Assembly (NCBI RefSeq): GCF_003350295.1
Contig: NZ_QLYY01000018.1
Coordinates: forward strand, 93,241-157,240
From: Vibrio tetraodonis
GTDB lineage: Bacteria > Pseudomonadota > Gammaproteobacteria > Enterobacterales > Vibrionaceae
DNA length: 64,000 nt
Reading direction: 5' to 3'
The position numbers and the translations under genes are program-made. The notes under the pieces were generated by a model that made no database searches, was not told where the DNA came from, and saw nothing but the letters and a program-made list of their open reading frames with translations. Below, piece after piece: positions 41,039-50,701 of the stretch (positions are counted from its first letter, which is position 1; the number at the start of each line of letters is the position of its first letter).

Positions 41039-41063
41039 GGATTGGTAGTGTGCCTACCAATCC
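41039..41063. other. Convergent hairpin before folA end
   Basis: GGATTGGTAG-TGTGC-CTACCAATCC, a perfect 10-base stem between convergent genes. No T run on either side, so it may stop 3' exonucleases rather than terminate by itself. Confidence 0.55.
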
Positions 41064-41101
41064 TAAGATCGATACAAACGCTCTTTCAGTCACTCACTGG
41101 G

Positions 41102-41581
41102 TTATTTTTCTAAAACCACAAAGCGCATGTTGTGAGCGTTTTTCTCATCTGCTAGGTAAGTTTCAGAGTAGGTTTCTTGGTAGTCGTCACTCCACTTGGG
41201 AAAACAAGTGTCACCCTCGACCTGAGTATCTATGTAAGTAATATAGAGTTTGCTGGCTATCTTCAAGCACGCTTGATAAATCGCTCCCCCGCCAATGATC
41301 ATAATTTCCTCAACATCACCTGCAAGGCTCAATGCATCATCAATAGAGGTCGCCATAGTGACGCCATCGAACTTGAGACTGGTATCTCGACTAATCACAA
41401 TATTTAAACGACCAGGTAAAGGACGCCCAATAGATTGGTATGTTTTACGACCCATGATAACAGGCTTGCCCATAGTACAGCGTTTAAACCATGCAAAATC
41501 CGCTGGTAAGTGCCATGGCATTTGGTTGTCTTTGCCTATTACACGATTATCTGCCATTGCGGCGATCATACTGATGATCAT
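41102..41581 (-). CDS. folA: Dihydrofolate reductase
   Basis: Reduces dihydrofolate to tetrahydrofolate with NADPH; target of trimethoprim. The 159 residues carry IAAMADNRVIGKDNQMPWHLPADFAWFK with the catalytic Asp of LPADFAWFK, MGRKTYQSIGRPLPGR, and IIGGGAIYQA. Length as in E. coli FolA (159). Single gene. Confidence 0.98.
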   Translation of the reverse strand: MIISMIAAMADNRVIGKDNQMPWHLPADFAWFKRCTMGKPVIMGRKTYQSIGRPLPGRLNIVISRDTSLKFDGVTMATSIDDALSLAGDVEEIMIIGGGAIYQACLKIASKLYITYIDTQVEGDTCFPKWSDDYQETYSETYLADEKNAHNMRFVVLEK

Positions 41582-41700
41582 TGCTATTACCTCTTACTAA
41601 CTCTGCTCTTATTAGTTTGCGGTGGTAGAATAACAATCCCTCACGCGATAAGCCAATGACCAATTAAATCATAACCACATATGGGCAAGGAAGTTCTCAC

Positions 41701-41733
41701 AAAAAAGCCGCTATGTCAGTGACATAGCGGCTT
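41701..41733 (-). terminator. Terminator after obgE
   Basis: On the minus strand AAGCCGCTATGTCA and TGACATAGCGGCTT pair over a short centre and are followed by TTTTTT. Confidence 0.88.
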
Positions 41734-41749
41734 GAAAACAAAGTTTAGG

Positions 41750-42925
<1,176 letters not shown>

Positions 42926-43130
42926 TTACTCCGCCCACTTGCTACATCTCGTAGTCGTGTTGCAAACCTCATCCATAGAGCAAATTGACCCAATATGAAT
43001 GATATAAATTCTAGCAGATGACGAACTTGGGGCGCTTGCACGCACTCAAGTTGCTTCTACTTATCAGGAAATATACTAAGGCACTTTAGAAAAAAACACC
43101 TTAGTATCAACTCCCTAACACCATAAATAA

Positions 43131-43158
43131 AAAACCCCGCCAAACTGGCAGGGCTTTT
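43131..43158 (-). terminator. Terminator after rplU-rpmA
   Basis: On the minus strand CCCTGCC-AGTTT-GGCGGGG (one wobble) is followed by TTTTTT. It separates rplU-rpmA from obgE. Confidence 0.85.
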
Positions 43159-43197
43159 GAATTCAGCTAGAAACCTAATTCTTGCTCTTAGCGAGAA

Positions 43198-43455
43198 TTA
43201 CTCTGCTTCAATGCTTACGAATTTACGGTTCTTAGGACCTTTAACTTCGAACTTCACTTTACCTTCGGTAAGAGCGAATAGAGTGTGGTCTTTACCAATA
43301 CCTACGTTTGTACCAGCATGGAACTTAGTGCCACGTTGACGAACAATGATGTTACCTGCAAGAACAGATTCACCACCGAAACGTTTAACACCAAGGCGTT
43401 TGCTTTCTGAATCGCGGCCGTTACGAGTAGAACCACCAGCTTTTTTGTGTGCCAT
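43198..43455 (-). CDS. rpmA: Ribosomal protein bL27
   Basis: 50S protein near the peptidyl transferase centre. The 85 residues begin [23 protein letters not shown] and contain [20 protein letters not shown], the L27 signature. Good GGAG Shine-Dalgarno; 20 bases after rplU. Confidence 0.99.
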   Translation of the reverse strand: MAHKKAGGSTRNGRDSESKRLGVKRFGGESVLAGNIIVRQRGTKFHAGTNVGIGKDHTLFALTEGKVKFEVKGPKNRKFVSIEAE

Positions 43456-43475
43456 TGTTAAGCTCTCCTAATCAA

Positions 43476-43787
43476 TTAAGCGTTGATACCAGTGATCTTC
43501 ACTTCAGTGAACCACTGACGATGACCCTGTTGCTTACGAGAGTGCTTACGACGACGGAACTTAACGATTTTAACTTTATCGCCACGACCGTGTTGTACAA
43601 CTTCAGCAACTACTTTGCCGCCCTCAACAAGAGGAGCGCCAACTTTAACGTCTTCACCGTTAGCAACCAAGAGAACTTTATCGAACTCTACAGTTGCACC
43701 AGTTTCTACGTCTAATTTCTCTAAACGAAGAGTTTGACCTTCGCTTACACGGTGTTGTTTACCACCAGATTGGAAAACAGCGTACAT
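43476..43787 (-). CDS. rplU: Ribosomal protein bL21
   Basis: 50S protein. The 103 residues start [18 protein letters not shown] and end with [26 protein letters not shown], which is the L21 signature. First gene of rplU-rpmA, divergent from ispB as in E. coli. Confidence 0.99.
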   Translation of the reverse strand: MYAVFQSGGKQHRVSEGQTLRLEKLDVETGATVEFDKVLLVANGEDVKVGAPLVEGGKVVAEVVQHGRGDKVKIVKFRRRKHSRKQQGHRQWFTEVKITGINA

Positions 43788-43805
43788 ATCTTACTCCGCT
43801 TTTTC

Positions 43806-43845
43806 CGCACAGCCTTATGCGTATTTTATGCATTATGGGTGTGCG
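43806..43845 (-). other. Structured rplU 5' leader
   Basis: The rplU leader folds back: CGCACA/TGTGCG (outer) and ATGC/GCAT (inner) pair around an AT-rich loop, close to the Shine-Dalgarno. It may be an autoregulatory ribosomal-protein leader; no known motif recognised. Confidence 0.4.
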
Positions 43846-43871
43846 CTAAACTAATCATCAATAGGGCGCAG

Positions 43872-43900
43872 ATTCTACAGAAGAGATGCACCTATGACAA
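43872..43900 (-). promoter_or_regulatory. rplU sigma-70 promoter
   Basis: Minus strand TTGTCA (43895-43900), 17-base spacer, TAGAAT (43872-43877). Predicts a 5' leader of about 80 bases. Confidence 0.75.
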
Positions 43901-44055
43901 GCCATATTTTTAAAAAGTTGGCGAAAAGCTAATCGCCAGATAAAAGTGCAGCAATCATGCCTTTTAGCCATGTATTTATCAACGTTTTTTAGTGTATTAT
44001 CCACCCATAAAAATAATTAATGACCTTAAAGATTCTAACTTCACTCGGATTTATA

Positions 44056-45027
44056 ATGGATTTTAAAACTATCCAAACACTCACTGCTGGCGATATGGCA
44101 AAAGTGAATGAAACAATTCTGGCCCAGCTCAATTCTGAAGTTTCCTTAATCAATCAGCTTGGGTTCTATATCATAAGTGGTGGTGGCAAGCGCATTCGTC
44201 CTCTTTTGGCCGTGTTATCAGCCCGTGCTCTAGGCTATCAAGGACAAGATCATGCAACTGCTGCGGCCTTTATTGAATTTATACATACCGCCACTTTGCT
44301 CCATGATGATGTGGTTGATGAGTCAGACATGAGGCGTGGTAAAGCGACAGCAAATGCCGCTTTTGGTAACGCTGCAAGTGTCCTAGTCGGCGATTTTATT
44401 TATACCCGCTCTTTCCAGATGATGACAGAGTTAGGCTCGATGCGTATCCTCAAGTTAATGAGTGATGCTGTGAATATCATCGCCGAAGGTGAAGTATTAC
44501 AGCTGATGAACTGTAATGATCCAAACACGACCGAAGACAGTTACATGCAGGTTATCTACTCAAAGACTGCTCGTCTGTTTGAAGCGGCTACCCAAATAGG
44601 AGCCATACTCAATAGCGCGACAGATGAAATAGAAATAGCCTTGAAAAATTATGGCAAGTATCTGGGCACTGCATTCCAGTTGATCGATGATGTGATGGAT
44701 TACACCTCTGATGGAAAAGAGATGGGTAAAAATGTCGGAGATGACCTGGCTGAAGGTAAACCAACCCTGCCACTCATCTATGCAATGAGTAAAGGAAATG
44801 GTGAGCAAAGAGAAATGATCAGAGAAGCCATCGAGAAAGCCAATGGTATGGAGAAACTCGATACAATCATGGAAGCACTAACCGAGACGGGAGCCTTAGA
44901 CTACACAAGGCAAAAAGCTTATCAAGAAGCAGACAAAGCCATCGCAGAGCTAAGCGTGCTACCTGACTCCCCCTACAAGCAAGCATTAGTCACACTTGCA
45001 CATATGTCGGTGCATCGCACAACATAG
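44056..45027 (+). CDS. ispB: Octaprenyl diphosphate synthase
   Basis: Makes the C40 side chain of ubiquinone and menaquinone from FPP and IPP. The 323 residues include both Asp-rich motifs (LLHDDVVDESDMRRGK and QLIDDVMDY) and GGGKRIRP. Start ATG 44056 (MDFKTIQTLT) gives the same length as E. coli IspB; an upstream in-frame start at 44020 is rejected. It shares a biosynthetic pathway with ubiH and ubiI. Confidence 0.97.
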   Translation: MDFKTIQTLTAGDMAKVNETILAQLNSEVSLINQLGFYIISGGGKRIRPLLAVLSARALGYQGQDHATAAAFIEFIHTATLLHDDVVDESDMRRGKATANAAFGNAASVLVGDFIYTRSFQMMTELGSMRILKLMSDAVNIIAEGEVLQLMNCNDPNTTEDSYMQVIYSKTARLFEAATQIGAILNSATDEIEIALKNYGKYLGTAFQLIDDVMDYTSDGKEMGKNVGDDLAEGKPTLPLIYAMSKGNGEQREMIREAIEKANGMEKLDTIMEALTETGALDYTRQKAYQEADKAIAELSVLPDSPYKQALVTLAHMSVHRTT

Positions 45028-45040
45028 TACAAATGTAGAT

Positions 45041-45065
45041 AACGGGAACATAACGTTCCCGTTTT
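45041..45065 (+). terminator. Terminator after ispB
   Basis: AACGGGAAC-ATAAC-GTTCCCGTT followed by TT, then CTA; a perfect 9-base stem. Confidence 0.8.
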
Positions 45066-45356
45066 CTACTATACGTAAGCAGCAAGGCGAAGGTTTACTG
45101 ACTAGAGGATGCTAACTTGAACAAAGTCTTTGCCTTGTTTTGGTTAGTAAAACATCTTCCCCCGCTTTTTTAAATTAGCAGTAAATTGATTGCCGACAAA
45201 ATGCGGTAGGATATTTTGCGAGCAAACTATTTGTTATGTCTAGCAACAATGATGCGTTTCACCGTTAACCTTTAATAAGTCACAAATAATCTGCCCACCG
45301 ATAATAACTATTACTTTATTGTTCAAATGAGTATAATCAGATTGTTATTACCCAGC
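45066..45356. other. Gap between ispB and the ygiW-like gene
   Basis: No gene seen. One imperfect inverted repeat, CAAGGCGAAG (45083-45092) with CTTTGCCTTG (45128-45137), 9 of 10 pairs. No mobile-element ends recognised. Confidence 0.5.
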
Positions 45357-45725
45357 TCAAAGTACTCTCACAGCATCAACGTCAATCTTAGTGGCGCCTA
45401 TTAGCTTTTTATCGACCTCGCCGGAAATCTGCACCTTAGTCTCGGGCGTTGCCTTTTGACCCAACCATTTGTCATGGTCAATCTCGATAGTAATTTCTGC
45501 AGTACCATCAGTGAAGGTATACATTTCCCCACCTAACGAAGCTTTTATTTTTCCAGTTAAGGTTACTGGAGTATCATCACTGGCCTCTTTTGCTTGTTGA
45601 ACAGTTGAAATACCATGGCTAGGACCACTAAATCCTACATTACTTTGCGGCCCTTCAAAACCTTGAGCATAAAGAGTGGCAGATGCCGAAAGTGCCAAAA
45701 CAGAGATAATTAATTTCGTTTTCAT
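45357..45725 (-). CDS. YgiW/YdeI-family periplasmic OB-fold (BOF) protein
   Basis: 122 residues with a Sec signal peptide (MKTKLIISVLALSASATLYA). The mature part has the BOF motifs GFEGPQSN / VQQAKEASDDTPVTLTGKI / YTFTDGTAEITIEIDHDKWLG / VQISGEVDK. Relatives (YgiW, VisP) act in stress resistance and envelope signalling, mainly in oxidative or acid stress. Located alone; divergent from the orphan transcription unit at 45862-46106. Confidence 0.88.
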   Translation of the reverse strand: MKTKLIISVLALSASATLYAQGFEGPQSNVGFSGPSHGISTVQQAKEASDDTPVTLTGKIKASLGGEMYTFTDGTAEITIEIDHDKWLGQKATPETKVQISGEVDKKLIGATKIDVDAVRVL

Positions 45726-45861
45726 TTTTACTTCCTACTTTGTCATAAGTGTGTTCAATCTAACCTTCCTTGACTGAATAGAAAATGAATGGGTTTGTTA
45801 TATTTGATTTTTTATCATTTATTTAAAAAATTAACATTGAGAACTAACAACTCGTTCGGTT

Positions 45862-45890
45862 TTGCCACTTAAGTTTGTTTTTAATATCTT
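45862..45890 (+). promoter_or_regulatory. Candidate promoter of an orphan transcript
   Basis: TTGCCA (45862-45867), 17-base spacer, TATCTT (45885-45890), pointing right into a stretch with no known gene that ends in a terminator at 46106. Confidence 0.4.
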
Positions 45891-45960
45891 TATTCATAAA
45901 TTTGTTAGGATAAAAAACATAAAAAGTCACCCATAATCAACAACTAAGAGATTTAAGATA

Positions 45961-46080
45961 TTGAGCAAACAAGCGCGCTTATGGAAAGTTTCCCCTTTGC
46001 AGGACATAACGTTGAATCAGGCACATCGGAAGGAAAAGTAGTTCAGCCTCCAACAACTGAAACGTAAAATTAAACATTAA
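45961..46080 (+). other. Small open frame with in-frame UAG, or non-coding RNA
   Basis: Forty codons from TTG 45961 to TAA 46080, interrupted only by a TAG at 46039-46041. The conceptual product is basic (starts LSKQARLWKVSPLQD, ends FSLQQLKRKIKH). Alternatively a 28-codon frame starts at ATG 45981. Neither has a strong Shine-Dalgarno and chance is not excluded. The stop at 46080 abuts the terminator. It may equally be part of a small RNA of about 200 bases. Confidence 0.25.
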
Positions 46081-46106
46081 AGCGCGCTGGAAACAGCGCG
46101 CTTTTT
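46081..46106 (+). terminator. Strong intrinsic terminator
   Basis: AGCGCGCTG-GAAA-CAGCGCGCT followed by TTTTC on the plus strand; GNRA tetraloop and a 9-base GC-rich stem. The minus strand has a poor T run, so it mainly serves a rightward transcript. Confidence 0.85.
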
Positions 46107-46144
46107 CTATTATCTATACCTATCCTTGCGAGTGTTTTGTCTAT

Positions 46145-47554
46145 TTATTGGTTAGCAATCTGATTGGCTACACGAATACCACTTCTTACCGCGCCTTCAA
46201 GATACCCGACATATTCAACCGCGGTATGCTCGCCAGCAAAATACACCTTACCTGCTGGCTCTAAAAAAGCGTTCCAATGGCGAGTTATCTGATTTGGCCC
46301 GTAAGCAACAAAGCCTCCCATGACATAGGGCTCATTATGCCAAGCATAGACAGAACCATATTCAAAATGCTGGCTAGAGCCAGGGAACATCACTTCCATC
46401 TGTTCCAATCGATTATCTATAATTGCTTTATCCGTCCATTCTTTTTGTTGACGCGCAAAGTCACCAGATGTGAACGCAATAAGCACTCCTCCTTCTCCTT
46501 TTTGACGCTCAGAACCTTCCCAAACCCAGCCGATAGGTAACTCAGAAATAACATCGCCTCCCATCCCACGCTCTAACCAAAACCGCTTACTGTATTTAAG
46601 TAACACTTTTACATGAGAGCCGTAATTGATGTCATTCACCGCCTCTTGCTTTTCTTGCGGCAGTTCTGGCCGAAATTCAATTTTATTCAATACTGTTAGA
46701 GGAACCGTTACAACAGCAACATCGGCCTCAAACTCTTTATCCCGCACACTCACCATCACTCCATCGTCACCTTGACTGACTTTTGTCACTGGATGATTAA
46801 CAAGCACTGGTCCTTTAATATGATCAACAAAGGCATTGGCAAAGGCGCGAGTACCTCGCCCAAAGCGCTTAATTTCTATTTTATCATCATCGACATTTTC
46901 ATAGACTTTCGCTTGATGAGATAACCAGAGTAGGGAGATCTTCTTTGGCTCGTCATACTCACCGCGTATAGCGTGTTCTGCCAAAACTTGCGCGGAGGGC
47001 AACAAATCCAAACTCTCTATCCATTCTTGTGCTGTCATTTTATCCAAACGAGCAGCATCAGGTGCTAAAGCTGGGTTGGTCGAGTCTGGTATGTTGTCAG
47101 CCAAGTTATCGAAAGCTATATGAAAGCGTTCTAAATCTTTACTTACTTCAGGAGGATAAACTTTTTCAAAGTCACTATAGTGAGTCAACTTATTGTCTAG
47201 AAAGTAAGCCCCTTTCTCAACTTCATCACTGTAGCCAACATCGACAATCTCTACGTCAAACATTTCCGCATAACGAAAGACTTCAGTGTGTACACTTTTA
47301 TCATCGAGAAGCTCTCCTCCAGTTTCCGCATGCTTATCACCCATATCAGCGGTCGCCGTTCGACCACCAACACGATCTTTAGCTTCCAAGACAGTAACTT
47401 GATAGCCCTTTCTCTCGAGTTCGTAAGCTGTCGTTAATCCAGATAAACCTGCCCCAATCACTATTGCTTTTTTGTCGTCACTAGCCATGGAATGAAAAGA
47501 AATAAAATAACAACTACTCATAATAATGAGTTTTTTAAATAAGGAAGAAAACAT
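46145..47554 (-). CDS. Exported flavin-dependent amine oxidase
   Basis: 469-residue FAD amine oxidase family protein: FAD motif AIVIGAGLSGLTTAYELERKGYQVTVLEAKDRVGGR, VVTVPLTVL, and the C-terminal FAD contact YFAGEHTAVEYVGYLEGAVRSG with GxY. The N-terminus (FKKLIIMSSCYFISFHSMASDD) is a hydrophobic signal or anchor segment of about 25 residues without a twin-arginine motif. Substrate unknown (polyamines, tyramine or L-amino acids are possible). AAGGAAG Shine-Dalgarno just upstream. Stands alone. Confidence 0.85.
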   Translation of the reverse strand: MFSSLFKKLIIMSSCYFISFHSMASDDKKAIVIGAGLSGLTTAYELERKGYQVTVLEAKDRVGGRTATADMGDKHAETGGELLDDKSVHTEVFRYAEMFDVEIVDVGYSDEVEKGAYFLDNKLTHYSDFEKVYPPEVSKDLERFHIAFDNLADNIPDSTNPALAPDAARLDKMTAQEWIESLDLLPSAQVLAEHAIRGEYDEPKKISLLWLSHQAKVYENVDDDKIEIKRFGRGTRAFANAFVDHIKGPVLVNHPVTKVSQGDDGVMVSVRDKEFEADVAVVTVPLTVLNKIEFRPELPQEKQEAVNDINYGSHVKVLLKYSKRFWLERGMGGDVISELPIGWVWEGSERQKGEGGVLIAFTSGDFARQQKEWTDKAIIDNRLEQMEVMFPGSSQHFEYGSVYAWHNEPYVMGGFVAYGPNQITRHWNAFLEPAGKVYFAGEHTAVEYVGYLEGAVRSGIRVANQIANQ

Positions 47555-47800
47555 ATAACCAACCTATTGCATATTAAGTTCATCAGCAGAATATTGGCAG
47601 TCAGTTTCTTAATTAATCAAATTTAGCTTGTTTTGTGATCAAAAAGGCCAGCAGTGACCCAAAACCAGATCAGCTTTCAACTTACTAGTTCTAGCATCGA
47701 TAAAAAGTTAATTAGTGCTTTACCTCAACTTAACTTTAGGTTTTATGCTACTCATTGTAGATAAAGAATTATCGATAAAAAACAAATCAAGGAGAGCGTT

Positions 47801-48220
47801 ATGATGGGGTTAGAACACGTTAATTTAGTAGTAAAAGACATTGCAGAAATGCTGAAATTCTATCAAGCCGCATTTCCACATTGGAAGATCCGAGATCAAG
47901 GGCAAGGCACTTGGTCTGGAAAACCTAGAAACTGGATGCATTTTGGTGATGATTATCAATATTTGGCGTTCAGTGATCATGGTGAGGGGGAAAACCGGGA
48001 TTTATCTGGACACCAAGTAGGGTTAGCACACTTTGCCTACGTCACTAGTAATATTGATGCGGTTATTAGCCGGTTGCTCAAAGCTGGCTACCCGATAGCA
48101 AAAGACGGGGCTGATGATCCTTATCGCAAAAATATCTATTTTCTCGACCCTGCAGGGTTTGAAGTCGAGTTCGTTGAATACCTCAGCGACGAGCCAAAGC
48201 TGCGCAATTTATCGAGCTAA
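47801..48220 (+). CDS. VOC-family (glyoxalase/dioxygenase-like) protein
   Basis: 139 residues with the vicinal oxygen chelate fold: GLEHVNLVVKDIAEMLKFYQAAFPHW at the start (metal His), LAHFAYVTSNIDAVISRL in the middle and YFLDPAGFEVEFVEYL at the end (metal Glu). Could be a glyoxalase, epimerase or resistance protein; no substrate can be assigned. Strong AAGGAG Shine-Dalgarno. Confidence 0.85.
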   Translation: MMGLEHVNLVVKDIAEMLKFYQAAFPHWKIRDQGQGTWSGKPRNWMHFGDDYQYLAFSDHGEGENRDLSGHQVGLAHFAYVTSNIDAVISRLLKAGYPIAKDGADDPYRKNIYFLDPAGFEVEFVEYLSDEPKLRNLSS

Positions 48221-48238
48221 GCCATAGCCATAGCCATA
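48221..48238. repeat. Short GCCATA hexamer repeat
   Basis: Three perfect tandem copies of GCCATA directly after the VOC gene stop codon. Could expand or contract by slippage, but outside coding sequence. Confidence 0.6.
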
Positions 48239-48246
48239 TGACAAAT

Positions 48247-48273
48247 AGCGCAGAGGTCTATGCTCTGCGCTTT
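48247..48273. terminator. Convergent terminator
   Basis: AGCGCAGAG-N7-CTCTGCGCT followed by TT, between the VOC gene and the convergent DUF1835-like gene. Confidence 0.75.
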
Positions 48274-48300
48274 AAACAAGATAATTTTCGTTTAAAAAGT

Positions 48301-49089
48301 CTAACTAAACGATACCAGCGGAGGCTGAGGCTCAGGGCCTTCCACTGCAAAATAGCACACCTTGCCCTCACGGCGCAGCATATCCAAACGCCAAAATAGG
48401 AATTCACATGCCATAAACCCTTTATACTCTCCCATTACTTCACCAACCACTTGAGCAACAGAGTCTTTACCAAGTTGCTCTACTTTAGCTAATAAATATT
48501 GATCCCAATAGGTTTCAGGATGTTGGACAATATCTCCATTACTATCAAGATCTCGATATCCTCTATCTCGTAAACGCCAATCAGCCCATAACGAAGAAAG
48601 CTCCGCTCGTTCATTGTTGCCAAGCTCTTTTGAAACAAGTGGAACAAGTTCCTTGGGTTCACACATAGCTACCGCATACTGGCCAAGATACTCATCCTTT
48701 ACTTGATGAGTAATATCCATCACAAATAAAGGCGTTTTAGGGTCAGCGTTATGGGCTAACATAGCTAACATCAGCCTGTCTTGAGCGGTATTGCCCACCC
48801 AAACCACGATAGGTGTTTGCTCCTTTAGAACCGCAAGGATAGTACTCTGGCAAGTTAAACCTGACTCTGCGATCGCATCATCATCCCCTTGCTCATACCA
48901 CCACTGAGCGTTCCAAACTGTCTTCCACCAACTAAGACGCTTTTTCTCACCATCTTCAAGCCCTTCCATAGGACCAAAACGTAAATCATCAAAAAATGGA
49001 TATATCTCATGTTGCTGTGAAGCTAGCTTATTACGCATTTTAAGAGCGCCAGCAGCACTATCCCCCCAGCAGATATAGCGATATGACAT
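48301..49089 (-). CDS. DUF1835-like conserved protein
   Basis: 262 residues. The N-terminal ICWGDSAAGALK with a GDS near the start, DDLRFGPM, and WVGNTAQDRLMLAML fit the DUF1835 pattern, and LSSLWADWR followed by a helical C-terminal part fits its usual partner DUF3658. No signal peptide. Function unknown; no informative neighbours. Confidence 0.7.
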   Translation of the reverse strand: MSYRYICWGDSAAGALKMRNKLASQQHEIYPFFDDLRFGPMEGLEDGEKKRLSWWKTVWNAQWWYEQGDDDAIAESGLTCQSTILAVLKEQTPIVVWVGNTAQDRLMLAMLAHNADPKTPLFVMDITHQVKDEYLGQYAVAMCEPKELVPLVSKELGNNERAELSSLWADWRLRDRGYRDLDSNGDIVQHPETYWDQYLLAKVEQLGKDSVAQVVGEVMGEYKGFMACEFLFWRLDMLRREGKVCYFAVEGPEPQPPLVSFS

Positions 49090-49263
49090 TATTTACCTCA
49101 CAAACCATTCAGACAAATAGAGAATAACAAGAGCAACAAATAATAAGGCAAATAAATGTTAAGGTTTATAAGGTCTAACCCCTAGTTTTTCATGGTTGAA
49201 TAGCCATTTTTTATCTTCTATCTTGTTGGTTCATACACTGTGAACTCAAAGTTAGGACGCAAG

Positions 49264-49803
49264 ATGGCATATTCACAAAAACTCAAAGCAGGCGATACTT
49301 TCCCCAATATCCAAGTAGCGACATTGGACGGTCAGCTGGTTACACTAGGCCAAGCAGCAGGTGATGCTAACTGGCAAGCTGTGTTCGTCTACCGAGGCAA
49401 GCACTGCCCACTCTGTACCAAATACCTCAATGAAATTGAAACCTACAGACAAGCATTTTTAGATGCCGGCGTCGATATTATTGCGGTTTCAGCAGACTCT
49501 AAAGAGCAGCTAGAACAGCAGTTATCAAGCCTAACGATAAGCTTTCCAATTGCTTATGGTCTTAGTGAGCAGCAAATGAAAACTCTGGGTCTTTACATTT
49601 CTCATCCGCGCTCAGACCAAGAAACAGACCATAATTTTGCAGAACCTGGCTTATTTGTTGTCAATGAGGAGGGAAAACTTCATGTTGTAGATATTTCCAA
49701 CAACCCCTTTGTTAGGCCTGAACTCGGTGCACTTACTCGCGGACTCGCTTGGATAAAAGATCCAGAAAATAATTACCCGATTCGCGGCGCATTAGATTAC
49801 TAA
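49264..49803 (+). CDS. Peroxiredoxin-like thioredoxin-fold protein (AhpC/TSA)
   Basis: 179 residues with a thioredoxin fold: AGDTFPNIQVATLDGQ, then VFVYRGKHCPLCTKYL (CPLC redox pair in place of the PxxxTxxC of typical peroxiredoxins), IIAVSADSKEQ and EPGLFVVNEEGKL. The CxxC arrangement points to a disulfide reductase or a PrxQ/AhpC-like peroxidase. ATG 49264 has AGGA upstream; a GTG at 49240 is rejected. Confidence 0.8.
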   Translation: MAYSQKLKAGDTFPNIQVATLDGQLVTLGQAAGDANWQAVFVYRGKHCPLCTKYLNEIETYRQAFLDAGVDIIAVSADSKEQLEQQLSSLTISFPIAYGLSEQQMKTLGLYISHPRSDQETDHNFAEPGLFVVNEEGKLHVVDISNNPFVRPELGALTRGLAWIKDPENNYPIRGALDY

Positions 49804-49826
49804 AAGGCAGGTAAAAATCGATGGCT

Positions 49827-50444
49827 CTAATAACTGGAGTCATCAGCTAAGTTATCTCTCTTTGTCTGTTGGTAACTTTCAAGTCGCTCTGCAATATCAT
49901 GCTGCTGTAAAGAGATCGAATCAAGCGCGCTGGCGGTGGTTTTTATCGCCCCAGCAATTGATGACATATTCTGAGTTGCCTGCACCAATGATGCTTGCAT
50001 TGGTCTTAGAATACACCAGCCAATAGCAGCAATAATCAATATAATGGCTAGACCTATAGCGCTGATAGTAAGTAACACTTTTAACTGCAAATCATCCAAA
50101 AAAATACGACTTTGCGCAGCAATTGATTGCTGGGACTTTTGAAACGCGCTGGGAAGCGATTCCACTGATTGCTTAGACACATCGACGAGCTGATGAAGGC
50201 CCGTTATGGTTTGCGTGAGAGTTGCTTTTTGCTCCGGCGTCAAGTTATCGCTACGGGCAATTTTATCAAGCGCATCACCAATATGTTCTAGTGACTGATT
50301 GGTATTGCCCAAAGCCTTCTCAATCCCATCCAGCTCTAAACTCATATTAACATTGATAAACGCATCGGCCTTACCATCCTCAACCGGCTGCGCAGCCGAG
50401 AAGCCGCTTACAAAAGTAAAGATGAAAACTAACGCCCAATTCAT
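49827..50444 (-). CDS. Small membrane protein with coiled coils, unknown function
   Basis: 205 residues: a signal peptide or anchor (MNWALVFIFTFVSGFSAA), a helical periplasmic part (about 20-125, DGIEKALGNTNQSLEHIGDALDKI, LTPEQKATLTQTITGLHQLV), one strong membrane segment (about 127-148, LLTISAIGLAIILIIAAIGWCIL), and a helical C-terminal tail (QATQNMSSIAGAIKTTASALDSI). The layout recalls the sensor half of a methyl-accepting protein without a signalling domain. I do not recognise a family. Start ATG 50444 with AGGGA. Confidence 0.7.
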   Translation of the reverse strand: MNWALVFIFTFVSGFSAAQPVEDGKADAFINVNMSLELDGIEKALGNTNQSLEHIGDALDKIARSDNLTPEQKATLTQTITGLHQLVDVSKQSVESLPSAFQKSQQSIAAQSRIFLDDLQLKVLLTISAIGLAIILIIAAIGWCILRPMQASLVQATQNMSSIAGAIKTTASALDSISLQQHDIAERLESYQQTKRDNLADDSSY

Positions 50445-50624
50445 AGAGATCCCTAAAAGCAAGTATACGTAGTTAATGTCTTGGTTCAGCAGCAACTTAT
50501 CTAACAAGTACGCCTCTATAAGAGCATACCTTAATACAGAACTTTCGGCGGACTAAGATATTCAATTATGGGCTGGTTTGTGGCCTGCGTAGCGCTAGTT
50601 TCATTGATAGTCATTTACAAAGCA

Positions 50625-50655
50625 AAAATGACAGTGTTTACCTAAGCAAACACTG
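50625..50655 (-). terminator. Terminator after glmS
   Basis: On the minus strand CAGTGTTT-N8-AAACACTG is followed by TCATTTTTG. Confidence 0.65.
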
Positions 50656-50701
50656 CCATCTTATTATCTGACTACAAACAATAAAATGGAGGATTCACGC
50701 C

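Noticed and set aside
41295..41600. A 101-codon plus-strand frame over folA
   Set aside because: Shadow of folA on the other strand, with no start signals.
45083..45137. A short mobile element (MITE) after ispB
   Set aside because: Only one imperfect inverted repeat, no target duplication and no known ends.
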